Program-made: the position numbers and the translations under genes
Shown here: piece by piece, positions 54,487 to 64,000 of the stretch
Numbering within the stretch: the stretch's first letter is position 1
Layout of the letters: every line of letters begins with the position of its first letter
The notes under the pieces: generated by a model
Seen by the model: only the letters and a program-made list of their open reading frames with translations
Databases searched by the model: none
What the model was told of the DNA's origin: nothing
NCBI GenBank assembly: GCA_030068075.1
Contig: CM057832.1
Coordinates: forward strand, 73,685,502-73,749,501
Source: Paguma larvata
Lineage: Eukaryota > Chordata > Mammalia > Carnivora > Viverridae
Length of the DNA stretch: 64,000 nt
Reading direction: 5' to 3'

Positions 54487-54714
54487 TTTTTTTAATGTTT
54501 TTTTATTTATTTTGAGAGACAGAGAGACAGAGAGAGTGTACACAAACACAAGTGGAGGAGGGCCAGAGAGAGAGGGAGGGAGAGAGAATCCCAAGCAGTC
54601 TCTGTGCTGTCAGGGCAGAGCCGATGCAGGCCTTGAGCTCACAAACTGTGAGATCATGACCTGAGCGAAAATCAAGAGTCAGACGCTTAACCAACCGAGC
54701 CATCCAGGCACACC
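54487..54714 (-). mobile_element. CAN-SINE (long type), second of an adjacent pair
   Basis: Has an extended GA/GT-rich tract near 54518-54560. Diverged from its neighbour, so an independent insertion. Confidence 0.93.
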
Positions 54715-54849
54715 ATTATTTTTTCAATATACTCTTTTTTGAGTGTCATTCGAGCACAGATATAGAATTCAAAAATTCATAAGAAGAGGGTGTAGCCTCC
54801 ATCCCTCCACTTTCCCTACAGAGGCAATCACTCTTGAAAGGTTTTGGGG

Positions 54850-55320
54850 AGTTGGTTTGGGTTTTTTCCTCTGCAATTTTTCCAGAGATGTTCTATACAT
54901 TTCATCAAATGTATATCTTTTGCCGGCCTCTGATGATACCTTTTGCCAATGAAATTTACCCTTGAACCACACAGAGGACGGTTTCGCAATACCTGTCTAA
55001 TATCCGTTCTTTACTTACCTTGTTTTCGTTTCACACAAAATTTTGGAAATCGCTCTGCACCAGTTTATATGCCTCTTGGTGTTTTTTTCCAATGTCTGCA
55101 TAGTCGAGAGGATGTATCATGATGTTTAAATAGATCCCTAATGGGTATTTAGGTTGTTCCCAGTTTCTCGCTCTTAACAAACAACGCCACAATGAAGAGG
55201 CTCGTACGTGTATGAAATATATGTGGAGAACAAATTGCCAGAAGTGGTTTTGCTTGCTCAAAACACATGACTTTTAAAAAGTTAATAGATTTTCCCCTCT
55301 GAGTGGTTTCCTTCAGGGTG
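54850..55320 (-). mobile_element. Old LINE fragment (antisense, probably L1)
   Basis: 'gtatttaggttgttcccagt', 'ttctcgctcttaacaaacaa', 'acgccacaatgaagaggct', 'caaattgccagaagtggttt' match the antisense LINE pattern of the type seen at 29670-30010, without certainty on family. Confidence 0.5.
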
Positions 55321-55415
55321 AAAGTCATTGGCAAAAGATACCATCAGACGCAGCAAAGGAAACAAGTTCCCGATGTGTAGGCAAAAGATAAAGAAGACTC
55401 ACACCCTTCTGCCAG

Positions 55416-55452
55416 ACTCGAGAACATCCCCCAGCAATCCTCTTTGCTGCAG
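55416..55452. repeat. 37-bp direct repeat, copy 1
   Basis: Starts actcgagaacatcccccagc and matches 55950-55986 at 35 of 37 positions. Confidence 0.9.
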
Positions 55453-55949
55453 CATCAGTTTTTATTCTTTCTGTTGGGTCTTTCTGATCAGCCTACAACA
55501 ATGTTCTTTCTCCCTTCTTTCAGAGCTCCTTTAAACGCTGAGGTCACGGAGAACTGGAGATCCAGCAGCCATTGCTGTTCAGACAAACTGCCTTGGACGC
55601 TGGTGCTGGGGTGAGGCTCCCAACAGGTCTTTACCAAAACTCTCCTTGGCTACTCTCGCAAGAGGGTTCATGCCCTCGAACACCCTCTGTACGTTCTGGA
55701 CACTCCCAGTTGCGTACCCAGCCCATGAAGGGAACTACTCCAAACTCCAGCTCATTCCTAAATTCAGCCACCAATTCAGCTTTGCCAATAGCGATAGGTA
55801 GAAACTGAAATACACGGGTTCGATTTTGCGTTTCTCTCATGTGGACGGTTGCACTTCTTTTCGTAGAATAACAGCGGAAGACATATTTGTCTCTGTGCCT
55901 GGCAAGGCAACTCTGCTACATGGGTGCTTGGTCCCCACCCTTCCATCCT
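55453..55949. other. Spacer between direct repeats
   Basis: No gene or named repeat. Small open frames have no recognisable family. Confidence 0.4.
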
Positions 55950-55986
55950 ACTCGAGAACATCCCCCAGCAACCCTCTCTGCTGCAG
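55950..55986. repeat. 37-bp direct repeat, copy 2
   Basis: Second copy, 534 bp to the right of the first. Weaker similarity extends to both sides (cacccttc before, agagctcctt after). Confidence 0.9.
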
Positions 55987-56092
55987 TTCCCTTCTCTAAA
56001 ACCTTCCCAAGAGCTCCTTCTTTTATAACCACTGTCCTCATTCTTTCTCTCTGTCTTCTCCCCACCCCCACCCCCCTCTCTCTATTTTAGAG

Positions 56093-56262
56093 TAAAGGCA
56101 AACTTTTCCTGGGAGGGCCAGGGAGTAAATGTCTTAAGCATTGTGGGCTCTGTGGTCTCTGTCACCAGTCCTTTATTCTGCGCTGGCGCCGACAGCAGTC
56201 ACAGACAACACGTGAGTGAGTGAGCATGGTGACCGTTCACCATAGTTTCCTGGCCTCGCTTT
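56093..56262. repeat. hAT-type MITE-like fragment
   Basis: 'aggcaaacttttcctgggag', 'ggccagggagtaaatgtct', 'tgggctctgtggtctctgtc', 'cagtcacagacaacacgtga' follow the old mammalian MITE with 'aagggccagatagtaaatat' in its consensus. Exact family not fixed. Confidence 0.55.
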
Positions 56263-56689
56263 ACAGAACACTGACGTCAGTTCCTGCTTGCGTGCAGTGA
56301 GCCGTCAGCAAGCGGCTGCAGGTGTCCTTGTGACGTGCATGCTGCTGGCAGAGGGTCCCAGGGAGCGGAAACCTCCCCGTGGATATGGCAAAGGGAGTTT
56401 CTGGAAGGACCTGGTTGTGCCTGTGTTCTTCAAACTCTGCGACACCCTCTCTAATCTGCTGCTTCCTCCGGTACACGTAGGGAAGCCATCCTGGTTACAG
56501 TCGGGTCCATGTTGTTCCTGAATCCAGTAGGCATTTATGTGAACTCATCCTATGGGTCATCTCGGCAACGTTTCAGCCAAATAATCACTTTGTCCTTGAA
56601 ACTCCTTCAACGGGGTCACTGAATCTTTCCTGTTTCTCTCCGGTCACTCCTCCTGTCCCTGCTGTTCCTCCTTACTTCCTAGGCCTTGG

Positions 56690-57525
56690 GATGCCACCAG
56701 GCCTCCAGACTCAGGGCTCAGGTCTCTTTTCCTTTCTCTCCACGGTCCTTCCTTGTGAGCTCGCCCAGCCTCAAGCTGCTCGGTACTGCTGTACTTAACA
56801 TGGCCATCTCCCTAATTTTGATCTCCTCTCTGGACTTTCCTCTGAACTCCAGATGCATGTGTCCAGCTACTTAGTTGACGCCTCCACTTGAGGGTTAGAT
56901 CAGCATCTCAAATGTGTCCCACACGCAGCCCCTAATCTTCTTTCCCCACCTCTTCTCCGCCCTCCTCTGCCTCTGTTATTCACAGCCCTTTCTATCCAGT
57001 TGCTCTGGCCAAATACTCGGGCGGTCATCCCTGCCTAGGCTCTCAGTCTACACAGCGTATGTCCACGCCATCAACAAATGCTTGAAGCTCCATTTTCCAA
57101 CTGTGTCCAAATTAGGATCCCTCCAGCCTCTCCACTGCCTCCCCAACCCCCCTTCCTCACGAGAAGTGCCCTGCTTCCCTTCACGCCCCTAGCAACCCGT
57201 TATCTACACAGCCACAAGAGTGATGGTTCTCAGATGGAGATCAGGGCTCCCCACTCAGCGTAAATGTCAGTGGTTTCACAGTCGCCTCTATAAACCCGGC
57301 TCCACAACCTCTCTGCCCTTATCTCCTGTCTCTCGAGATCCTCTGTCTCTCACGTCTAGGCACACAGGCTTCCTTGCTCCTAGTGGACCTCACCAGGCAT
57401 ATTCTCATCTCCAGGGCTTTGTACCTGCTGCCCCTCTGCCTGGAAGGCTCCTCCCCCCAATACCAGACTGGGTTTAACTATAACTTGGCAATGTTACCTT
57501 CACTGACCCCCTCATTTAAAATGGC
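56690..57525 (+). mobile_element. LINE-2 fragment, left part
   Basis: 'ccagggctttgtacctgctg', 'cccctctgcctggaaggctc', 'ctccccccaat', and 'gttaccttcactgacccc' are typical L2 3' region text. The earlier pyrimidine-rich part (from about 56690) has similar character, with lower certainty. Confidence 0.7.
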
Positions 57526-57535
57526 AACACCCTGG

Positions 57536-57733
57536 GTGACCCAGGTGGCTCAGTTGGTTAAGCGTCCAACTTTGGCGCAGGTCATGATCCCATGGTTCAT
57601 GGGTTCGAGCCCCGCATCGGGCTCTGTGCTGATGGCTCAGAGCCTGGAGCTTGCTTCAGATTCTGTGTCTCCTTCTCTCTCTGCCCCTCCCCTGCTTAAG
57701 CTCTGTCTCTCTCAAAAATAAATGAACATTACA
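57536..57733 (+). mobile_element. CAN-SINE (long type) inside L2
   Basis: Flanked by a 'gcaacaccc'-containing repeat (aatggcaacaccc / aatagcaacaccc). The head has 'gggtgacccaggtggctcag'. Confidence 0.94.
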
Positions 57734-58020
57734 ATAGCAACACCCATCTCTGTGGTTCCCCCTGTCCTCTGATGTGTTATTCCACAATAGCATTGAGAGC
57801 ATCTAAAATATGTCATCCAAGTAGGTTTCACTTAATTAAAAATATTTATCTATCTGCTCCCCTTCTGATAAATGGAAAGCTTTTTTTGAGATCAGAGGTT
57901 GTTTTTTATCTGTTTCATTCTTAGTGTATCCGCAACATCTGTGAAAGTGCTTGACTCAAAGTAGGGGCTCGATAATATTTGCTGGATGAATAAGGGAATA
58001 AATGAACGAATAAATGTATT
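57734..58020 (+). mobile_element. LINE-2 fragment, right part (3' end)
   Basis: 'tctgctccccttctgataaa', 'gatcagaggttgttttttat', 'gtaggggctcgataatattt', 'gctggatgaataagggaata' is the L2 3' end, continuing the piece before the SINE. Confidence 0.8.
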
Positions 58021-58034
58021 TACTTCAAAAGTGA

Positions 58035-58528
58035 TGATTTTGAACAACACCAATTTATTAGCCTACAGCCCTCCAGGGCAGAAGTCTGGCATGCATCTCT
58101 TTGGTCCAAAATCAAGCTGCGAACTGGGCTGCATTCCTTTCTGGAAGCTCTAGGAGAGAACCCATTTCCTTGCATTTTCCAGCTTTAGAAGGCACCCACA
58201 TTCCTTAGCTTGTGGGCCCTTCTTCAGTCTTCAAACTAACCAATAGTCAGGCAGGTCTTGTGTCAGGTCATTCCCGCCTCTGGTAATGTCTTCACATCTC
58301 CTTCTGAGTCTCTGACTCCCCTTTCTGCCTTCATTTTCTTCTTTCAAAGACCCTACGATGTCATTGGGCTCATCCAGATAATTCAACATAATCTCCTTTT
58401 CATAAAATCAGCTGATTAATGACCTTAATTCCATCTGCTACCTTAATTCCCATTAGACACGTGATGTAATGTATTAGCAGGTTCCAGATATGAGGAGGTG
58501 GGCATCTTTGGGGGCAGGGCATGATTCT
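58035..58528 (-). mobile_element. MLT1/MaLR-type LTR (antisense)
   Basis: Antisense order: 'caacaccaatttattagcct', 'acagccctccagggcagaag', 'ggctgcattcctttctggaa', 'ttccttagcttgtgggccct', 'gtaatgtattagcaggttcc', 'gaggtgggcatctttggggg'. The AATAAA-type signal of the sense strand is visible at the left (caatttatta). Confidence 0.65.
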
Positions 58529-59933
58529 GCTCCCCACGGGCAGGAATCCATGAGAATTCTTTGGGAGCCACAGAACTCATTCCGAAGCAACCAAGAGCCC
58601 TGCAGATCAGGGTCGCCGAGAGGCAGCAGCTCTGCGAAGGAGTCTCTCCTGCCGGCAAGGGTCTCCTCCACTGCTTTCACTGGGCAGTGCCTCCCCGTTC
58701 TCAGCTAGCAGTCCATTGGGACAAGATGCCGATAAATGACTTCACCTTAAGATACGGATAAAAAGGTTTCCTCTCCTAGGGCATTTGCATTCTTTACGAG
58801 GGCTTTTTTTCAGCTGTAAGTTACAGAAAACCCATGGGGTTGATATAATTAAGGGTTTGTCTTTCTTACAAGCAAGACCTCTGGAAATAGCAGCCATCGG
58901 CATTGACTTTAAGGATTTAATGTCACTGGCACCATGTCTCTGCAGTTGTCTTTGCTTGCCCTTATAATCAGGATGGGGCTGTGCCGCCCAAGCCTCGGAT
59001 CCGCGTTCTAGGCAAGAAGGAAGGACAGAGCAAAGATGGTTCCACTAGTCATGTTTCTTGCCAGAAAAAAAAAATCTATTCAAATTGCACCCCACACATA
59101 CTCAGACTTCCCTTGATGTCTCAGTGGCCTGCACTGATCACGCAAATACTCTCAGCTGCAAAAATCTGGGAAAGTGAGGGGCTGTATAGTCATGATTGAT
59201 TTAGACCAATCTTGGTCTAATATCTACAGATGCTTATGTTGCTACCACAAACAGACTTTCCATTAGGTCCGCTTAGGGATGCTGGGCTTGGTAAATAAAT
59301 ACACAACTTGCCTAGTTAAATTTGATTTTCTGACAAACAATAAATACTTATTTTGCAGTGTAAGTATATAACACATGGGATATAGTTGTACTAAAAATTA
59401 TTCACTATTTATTTGAAATTCAACTTAACTGGACATCCTGTGCTTTACCTGGCTCTGAGTTAGCAAGGAGAAGGACGAGTGGATGTTGAGTATCTGGCAC
59501 AAGGCGGGATGGCATTTTATTCGAAAAGTCGAATTGCTGGTGGGGGAATTTCAGGACTCAGGTGCAGGCTGGTGGGGGAACTCCTCCATGAAAAAGTCTA
59601 GAGACCTCCATTTTGACCTTCCCTTCATATAGTTGTCTGATATCCTAGGCAATCTCCAGGTAAAACCCATCTCCAATGGGGCCGACAGGGGGTTTGCTCT
59701 CTAATAATCCCCAGTCAGATGGCTTCTCCTTTCCAGCAAGGGTCTTCTGCCCTGCCTGTCCCAGTACAGAAATTGTTCGACCATGGAAAGCAAAACAAAA
59801 AAGTGGCAGGAACAGCCAAAATACAGGTCTGCTCAAATTAATCTAGGTCTTCTTTGGACCATGCCAACCAGAGTAGTAATAAAGTTAGTAATTTACAACT
59901 TTAGCGCCCAATCAGATAAAAGGTCAATTAAAA
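58529..59933. other. Unassigned stretch, probably old repeats
   Basis: 'gctgtaagttacagaaaacc' through about 59180 has the look of an old mammalian repeat that I cannot name. No gene seen. Confidence 0.35.
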
Positions 59934-59943
59934 ATATGAAATT

Positions 59944-60055
59944 GGGGTGCCTGGCTGGCTCCGTCAGTGGAGCATGCAATTCTTGATCTCAGGGTTGTGA
60001 GTTCGAGCCCCAGGTTGGATATAGAGATTACTTAAAAATAAAATCTGTAAAAAAG
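59944..60055 (+). mobile_element. Short carnivore SINE with perfect 10-bp target duplication
   Basis: atatgaaatt flanks it at 59934-59943 and 60056-60065. The head (ggggtgcctggctggctccg), B-box-like 'gttcgagcccc' and 'gagattacttaaaaataaaa' tail are intact. Confidence 0.95.
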
Positions 60056-60065
60056 ATATGAAATT

Positions 60066-60816
60066 AAATTTAAAACATTAATGTTTAGAATAAACACTCC
60101 CTCTTAGCTCCTTTCCTCTCATGTTCTTCCTATAGTAATTTAAATATTCTAGAACCACCAAGGTATAGGTTCTGTGGCCTAACAGTGCCTTTAGTCTGAA
60201 TTTTCTGACCTTTATTTCAAACCAGAGCTGGTGAAGAGAGGTATCTGTAGAATCACCCAGTGTGAATTGCTGTGTGATAAGGTTAAACGATTTTGATGTC
60301 GATTCTGACCATATGTGAGCATAGCTCTTAGTCAGATTTTACTGTTAAAGTCAAAACCATATTATAATTATTTTTTTTTTAAATCATGATTATTTTACCT
60401 CTTCGGGCTTTAGGTTTCTCAGGTATAAAACCTAAATACAGAAATTAGTGCATTCAAATTGCCTGCGTCACCATTGAAATTCTATAAACTCTTTTGGTCC
60501 CAGGAAACCTCAGAGAATAATACAGTGTTTACCACATCTTATGCCTTACTGAGAACAGTAACTGCTAGGAGGTCACACCTTCTGTACCCCCTGCTACAGT
60601 CCACCTGTGGCCTACCTCCTATGACTCACATTTTTTGTGTGTGTCTCAAATTTCCCACCTGCGAAACAGAGCGAGTGTGACAGAAATATAACTCTCAGTT
60701 GTTTGAAGTACTTTGAACAAAATGGCTCTTTAATCTCTAGCACAGTGTATGATTTTGTAAGCCGTTTGTCGGTGACTCTGAAACTTGCTATATGAGGGAA
60801 TTTCGTAGGGAGCCTG
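60066..60816. other. Unassigned; weak MIR-like text
   Basis: 'ttattttacctcttcgggct' and 'ttaggtttctcaggtataaa' near 60390 resemble MIR. No gene seen. Confidence 0.35.
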
Positions 60817-60834
60817 AAAAAAATTCTGGTGCCT

Positions 60835-60994
60835 GGCCACCTGGGTGGCTCAGTCAGTTGAGCCTCTGACTTCAGCTCAAGTCATGATCTCACAGTTTGC
60901 GAGTTCGAGCCCCACATCGGGCTCTGTCTGCCCCTGCCCCACTCGTGCTCCCTCTCTCTCTCTCGAAAATAAATAAACATTAAACAAATTAAAA
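60835..60994 (+). mobile_element. CAN-SINE, internally shortened, with target duplication
   Basis: aaaaaaattctggtgcct flanks it at 60817-60834 and 60995-61012. The body lacks the gctgacagctcagagcctgg block (it passes from 'gggctctgt' directly to 'ctgcccctgc'). Confidence 0.94.
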
Positions 60995-61012
60995 AAAAAA
61001 ATTCTGGTGCCT

Positions 61013-62217
61013 AGAGCCTGTACCAAGGATTCTGATTTCACTGAAGTAGAGCATGGTCCAAGTATCAGCATTTTAAAACCTCCCCAGATGCCACAAAGTC
61101 CAAAACCAGGAAAATCTCCTCCCAGAGAACTAGAGAGTCCTCTTTTAGATATGCCCATTCCTGGACAAAGTCCCTCAATAACACCGTATGGGGAGAGGAA
61201 TTTAGATGGGGGAGGGGGAGGGAGACCCTAGGTTTGCCTCATCCCTCGAGCCCAGCTAGATAAATATCAAATCATTTTGAACACCTAAGAAATAATGCCG
61301 TGTAGGCATGGTCTTTATTCTCCCTGATGGTCTTTGTTCCCAGTAGCCACCAGGAGGGAGGCAGAATACTGAAGCGTAGGACCCGAACCACACGAAGAGG
61401 GGCGGGGGCACAGTCAAGTTGAAACACCAGTCTAAGAGGGACCCTGGAATCTGACCCAAACAAGTTGGAAGCGTGATCCCATTGTAACTCAGGTCACACC
61501 AAGGGAGGAGAAATGAAAAAATGGGTATTACGTTGACTCAGCACAGTTTTGGTGAAATCCGGGAACCGGAGAAGCTTCCCGTTCACAAAGCAAACAATGT
61601 CCTCGGCTTCAATAGAATGCCTTCAGTTTCCCTGAAGTAGGTATTAACTTGAAGGCACAATAAGTACTTTAAAAAGTTTTGTGGGGGTTGAACTGACCTG
61701 CTTTTAGAAGCCAAGGTCAGAGAGAAGGTGTGGAGTCAGGAGCAGGAAGAGAAAGGCCGCCCAAGAGTAGCCAAGCCAAGAAGAGAGGTTTGGGGGAAGA
61801 GATAACTTGGGGTGGGTGTGGAGGTATTTATTATTTTATAAACAAAATCCTGCTACCATGGTATCCAGTCCCTTTCTTCTAGCTCTGCTCTAAAACCTCG
61901 AGTAAATTTTATACTCCTCACGAATGCACTAATCCCAATCCAGGGAGAGTATTGGTTTTTGTAGAGCTCAAAGACCAGGATAGAACATCAGAGAGGGAAT
62001 CACACACCGATGAGGGGCACACCAATCTTACAGATTTGGGTTTGCCCTCACCTCCACTAAGTTTATGCAGACAACCATTTAATGGTTTCCTTGAAGGAAT
62101 ACCAGGTGTTAGCCTGCGTAAATACCATCATGCCTCACAACTACGCTGGGCAAAAAAAAAAAAAAAAAAAAAAAAATGAAACCCGAAGAGGGAAGTTAGG
62201 GGTGAGAAGGCTTATGG
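61013..62217. other. Unassigned stretch
   Basis: No gene or named repeat; an A run at about 62152-62176. Confidence 0.4.
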
Positions 62218-62381
62218 CATCGGTTCTCAAACTTGCCACATCAGAGTCACAAGAGGGTGACAAACACAGACTGCCGACCCCACCCCCGGAGTTTCTGATT
62301 TAGTAGACGGGGCCCTGTCTCACAAGTTTCCAAGCGATGCTGACGTCATTTGGTCTGGGGACCACCCTTTGAGAACCACTG
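62218..62381. repeat. hAT-type MITE (MER5A-like)
   Basis: Terminal inverted repeats: 'catcggttctcaaa' on the left and 'tttgagaaccactg' on the right. The interior 'ccccacccccggagtttctg', 'atttagtagacggggccc' matches the MER5A reverse complement. An 8-bp target duplication is too diverged to be sure of. Confidence 0.8.
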
Positions 62382-63078
62382 GTTCCTAATGCTCTCATAG
62401 AGGCTACTTCCTGGGCTAGTGTTTATTATGATCTCTTCTTTAAAATTTCTAACAGGTTTTGTGAGAAGAGTGGCATGGTCAAATGAGGTGGGGAAAAGAC
62501 TGGATTAAAAAAAAAAAGGTCGAAAGATGTTTCTTTTGAGAAATCGAAGTGACCTATTGTCTACACACGCACCAGCTTACTGTCTGCATTTGTCTGACTT
62601 TCCTATTCCAGGAAATCCTCACCCCCAAAATGAAATGGCAGATAATTTTATTGTTGGCTCCAAGAACTGTGTGAAGACCCATTGCGCAAAACGTCACATT
62701 ATTCAATGCACCCTCCTTAAAGTAAATATACTTAACGAGGAAAACAGACATCGTCTAAAGATTGTTTACTCTTAACTTTCATGCTGGTGTGTCCACCAAT
62801 CCTAAACTATTATATCACAGACTTTCCCCATCCTGGTGGAGCTCTGTGTGAAAATGGCTGCCTTCATCCAGTTGCCCCAAACCTCATAAACACCCTGTCT
62901 TCGCCCTCACCCTCCCGGGAAACTACCGAGTCTGTGACGCTAGTGATTCCCCTACCTTGATAAGCACTGAACCGAGCCTGGCCTTCTCCACAGGTTACTC
63001 TGGTGGCATTCGGACAGAGCCAGCATGCAACAACCTTTCAGAGTTGCTAAGAGGAGAAATCTGAAAAGTTCTCCTCAC
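62382..63078. other. Unassigned stretch
   Basis: An 82-codon plus-strand open frame at 62527-62775 has no recognisable family. 'aacctcataaacaccctgtc' near 62880 resembles 'aacctcataaacagccctgc' near 1121, perhaps parts of one old LTR family. Confidence 0.35.
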
Positions 63079-63280
63079 AGGGTGCCTGGGTGGCTCAGTC
63101 AGTTGAGTTTCCGACTCTTGACTTAGGCTCAGGTCGTGGGCTCATGGTTTGTGAGAACAAGCCCCGTGTTGGGCTCTAAGCTGCGTAGGATTCTCTCTCT
63201 GTCTGTCTCTGCCCCTTCCCTGCTCCCACGTGTGCACGTTTTCTCTCAAAATAAATGAATAAACTAAAAAAAAAAAAAGT
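63079..63280 (+). mobile_element. CAN-SINE (long type), shortened body
   Basis: 'gggtgcctgggtggctcagt' head; the gctgacagctcagagcctgg block is largely missing. Approximate target repeat 'aagttctcctcacag' / 'agtttctcacaag'. Confidence 0.9.
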
Positions 63281-63450
63281 TTCTCACAAGGAAAATAAGA
63301 CATTGTAACTATGCAAGGTGACGGATGTGATCTAAACTCACAGTCGTGATCGTGTCACTATATATATTTACACCAAACTTGTTAATGTTATATGCCCGGA
63401 AATTATGCAATGCTACATGTCAGTTACATCTCACTAAAACCAGGAAAAAA

Positions 63451-63680
63451 CGGGCACCCGGGCGGCTCAGTCGGTTAAGTGTCTGACTTCAGCTAAGGTC
63501 ATGATCTCAGGGTTTGTGAATTCAAGCCCTGTGATGAGCCTTGTGCTGACAATTCAGAGCCTGGAGCCTGCTTCAGATTCTCTGTTTCCCTCTCTCTCTG
63601 CCCCTCCCTGCTCTCACTCTGTCTTTCTCTGTCTCTCACAACTAAATAAATGTTAAAAATTTTTTTTTAAAAACACACAG
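63451..63680 (+). mobile_element. CAN-SINE (long type)
   Basis: Full-length with 'gggcacccgggcggctcagt' head and aaataaatgttaaaa tail. Confidence 0.93.
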
Positions 63681-63860
63681 AAAAAAATTGGTAAGAACAA
63701 CAACAAAACCAACCTATTGCTTTAACTTCCTACACTAGTTTAGGACCCTCTTCTTACTCCCTGAATTATTCACAGCCTAGCAAGCTGCCTAGGAAATAGT
63801 AGATATCTAATAAATAATAACTGGGTAAAGGAATGATCTTTTCAGTCTTCTTTTTCTTAA

Positions 63861-63964
63861 CTTTTAAATATTAAGTAATCTCTACTCCCAACATGGGGCT
63901 TGAACTAAGGACCCTGAGATCAAGAGTCACGTGCTCTACCGATTTGAGCCAGCCAGGTGCAACC
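63861..63964 (-). mobile_element. Short carnivore SINE
   Basis: 'agtaatctctactcccaaca', 'tggggcttgaactaagg', 'gagccagccaggtgcaacc' is its reverse complement; close to the window end. Confidence 0.87.
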
Positions 63965-64000
63965 AAACTTTTTCATGTTTCATATGCTATTGTGCATGTG

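Noticed and set aside
21802..64000. Regularly repeated SINE units as a possible CRISPR-like array
   Set aside because: Units are dispersed, in both orientations, about 200 bp long and diverged; this is a mammalian genome.

Overview
The window is nuclear DNA from a carnivore, most likely a felid. The main evidence is more than 40 copies of a roughly 200 bp tRNA-Lys-derived CAN-SINE whose body (a gctgacagctcagagcctgg-type block, a CT-rich stretch, then an aaataaataaac tail) is the cat-family form, plus about ten copies of a shorter carnivore SINE. Older mammalian repeats (L1M/HAL1, L2, MIR, hAT MITEs, MaLR and other LTRs) fill much of the rest.

There is one clear protein-coding gene, GCNT1 (core 2 beta-1,6-N-acetylglucosaminyltransferase 1), on the minus strand. 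Its complete 428-codon reading frame (12593 down to 11307) lies in a single exon whose 3' splice site is visible at 12738. Lower coordinates hold the presumed 3' UTR. To the right, 12738-39339 is the presumed large 5' intron region. A CpG island at about 38980-39660 has a minus-strand splice donor at 39339 and is the best candidate for a GCNT1 promoter and first exon. Two further minus-strand candidate exons lie between it and the coding exon: 38342-38477 (strong acceptor and a consensus GAG|GTAAGT donor) and a CpG-rich block at 28230-28395. These exon models come from splice signals and orientation only.

Layout: 1-9920, old LINE and LTR fragments with young SINEs; 10295-12737, GCNT1 3' flank and coding exon; 12738-38341, intron-like sequence with HAL1/L1M pieces (15.4-21 kb), a 337-nt uninterrupted polypurine run (27.6-27.9 kb), an LTR (32.0-32.5 kb) and many SINEs; 38.3-39.7 kb, candidate upstream exon and CpG island; 40-64 kb, upstream flank with an ERV-like LTR pair (43.9-46.9 kb), an L1M copy split by several nested insertions (47.2-49.05 kb), an element with long imperfect inverted ends (49.05-49.7 kb), a young 5'-truncated L1 with a 13-bp target duplication (50.08-50.74 kb), an L2 split by a SINE (56.7-58.0 kb) and an MLT1-type LTR.

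I found no new multi-gene system. The points most worth checking are the GCNT1 5' exon and upstream-ORF architecture, the inverted-end repeat family present twice, a perfect CTCF core match at 51417-51429, and a 37-bp direct repeat near 55.4/55.95 kb.
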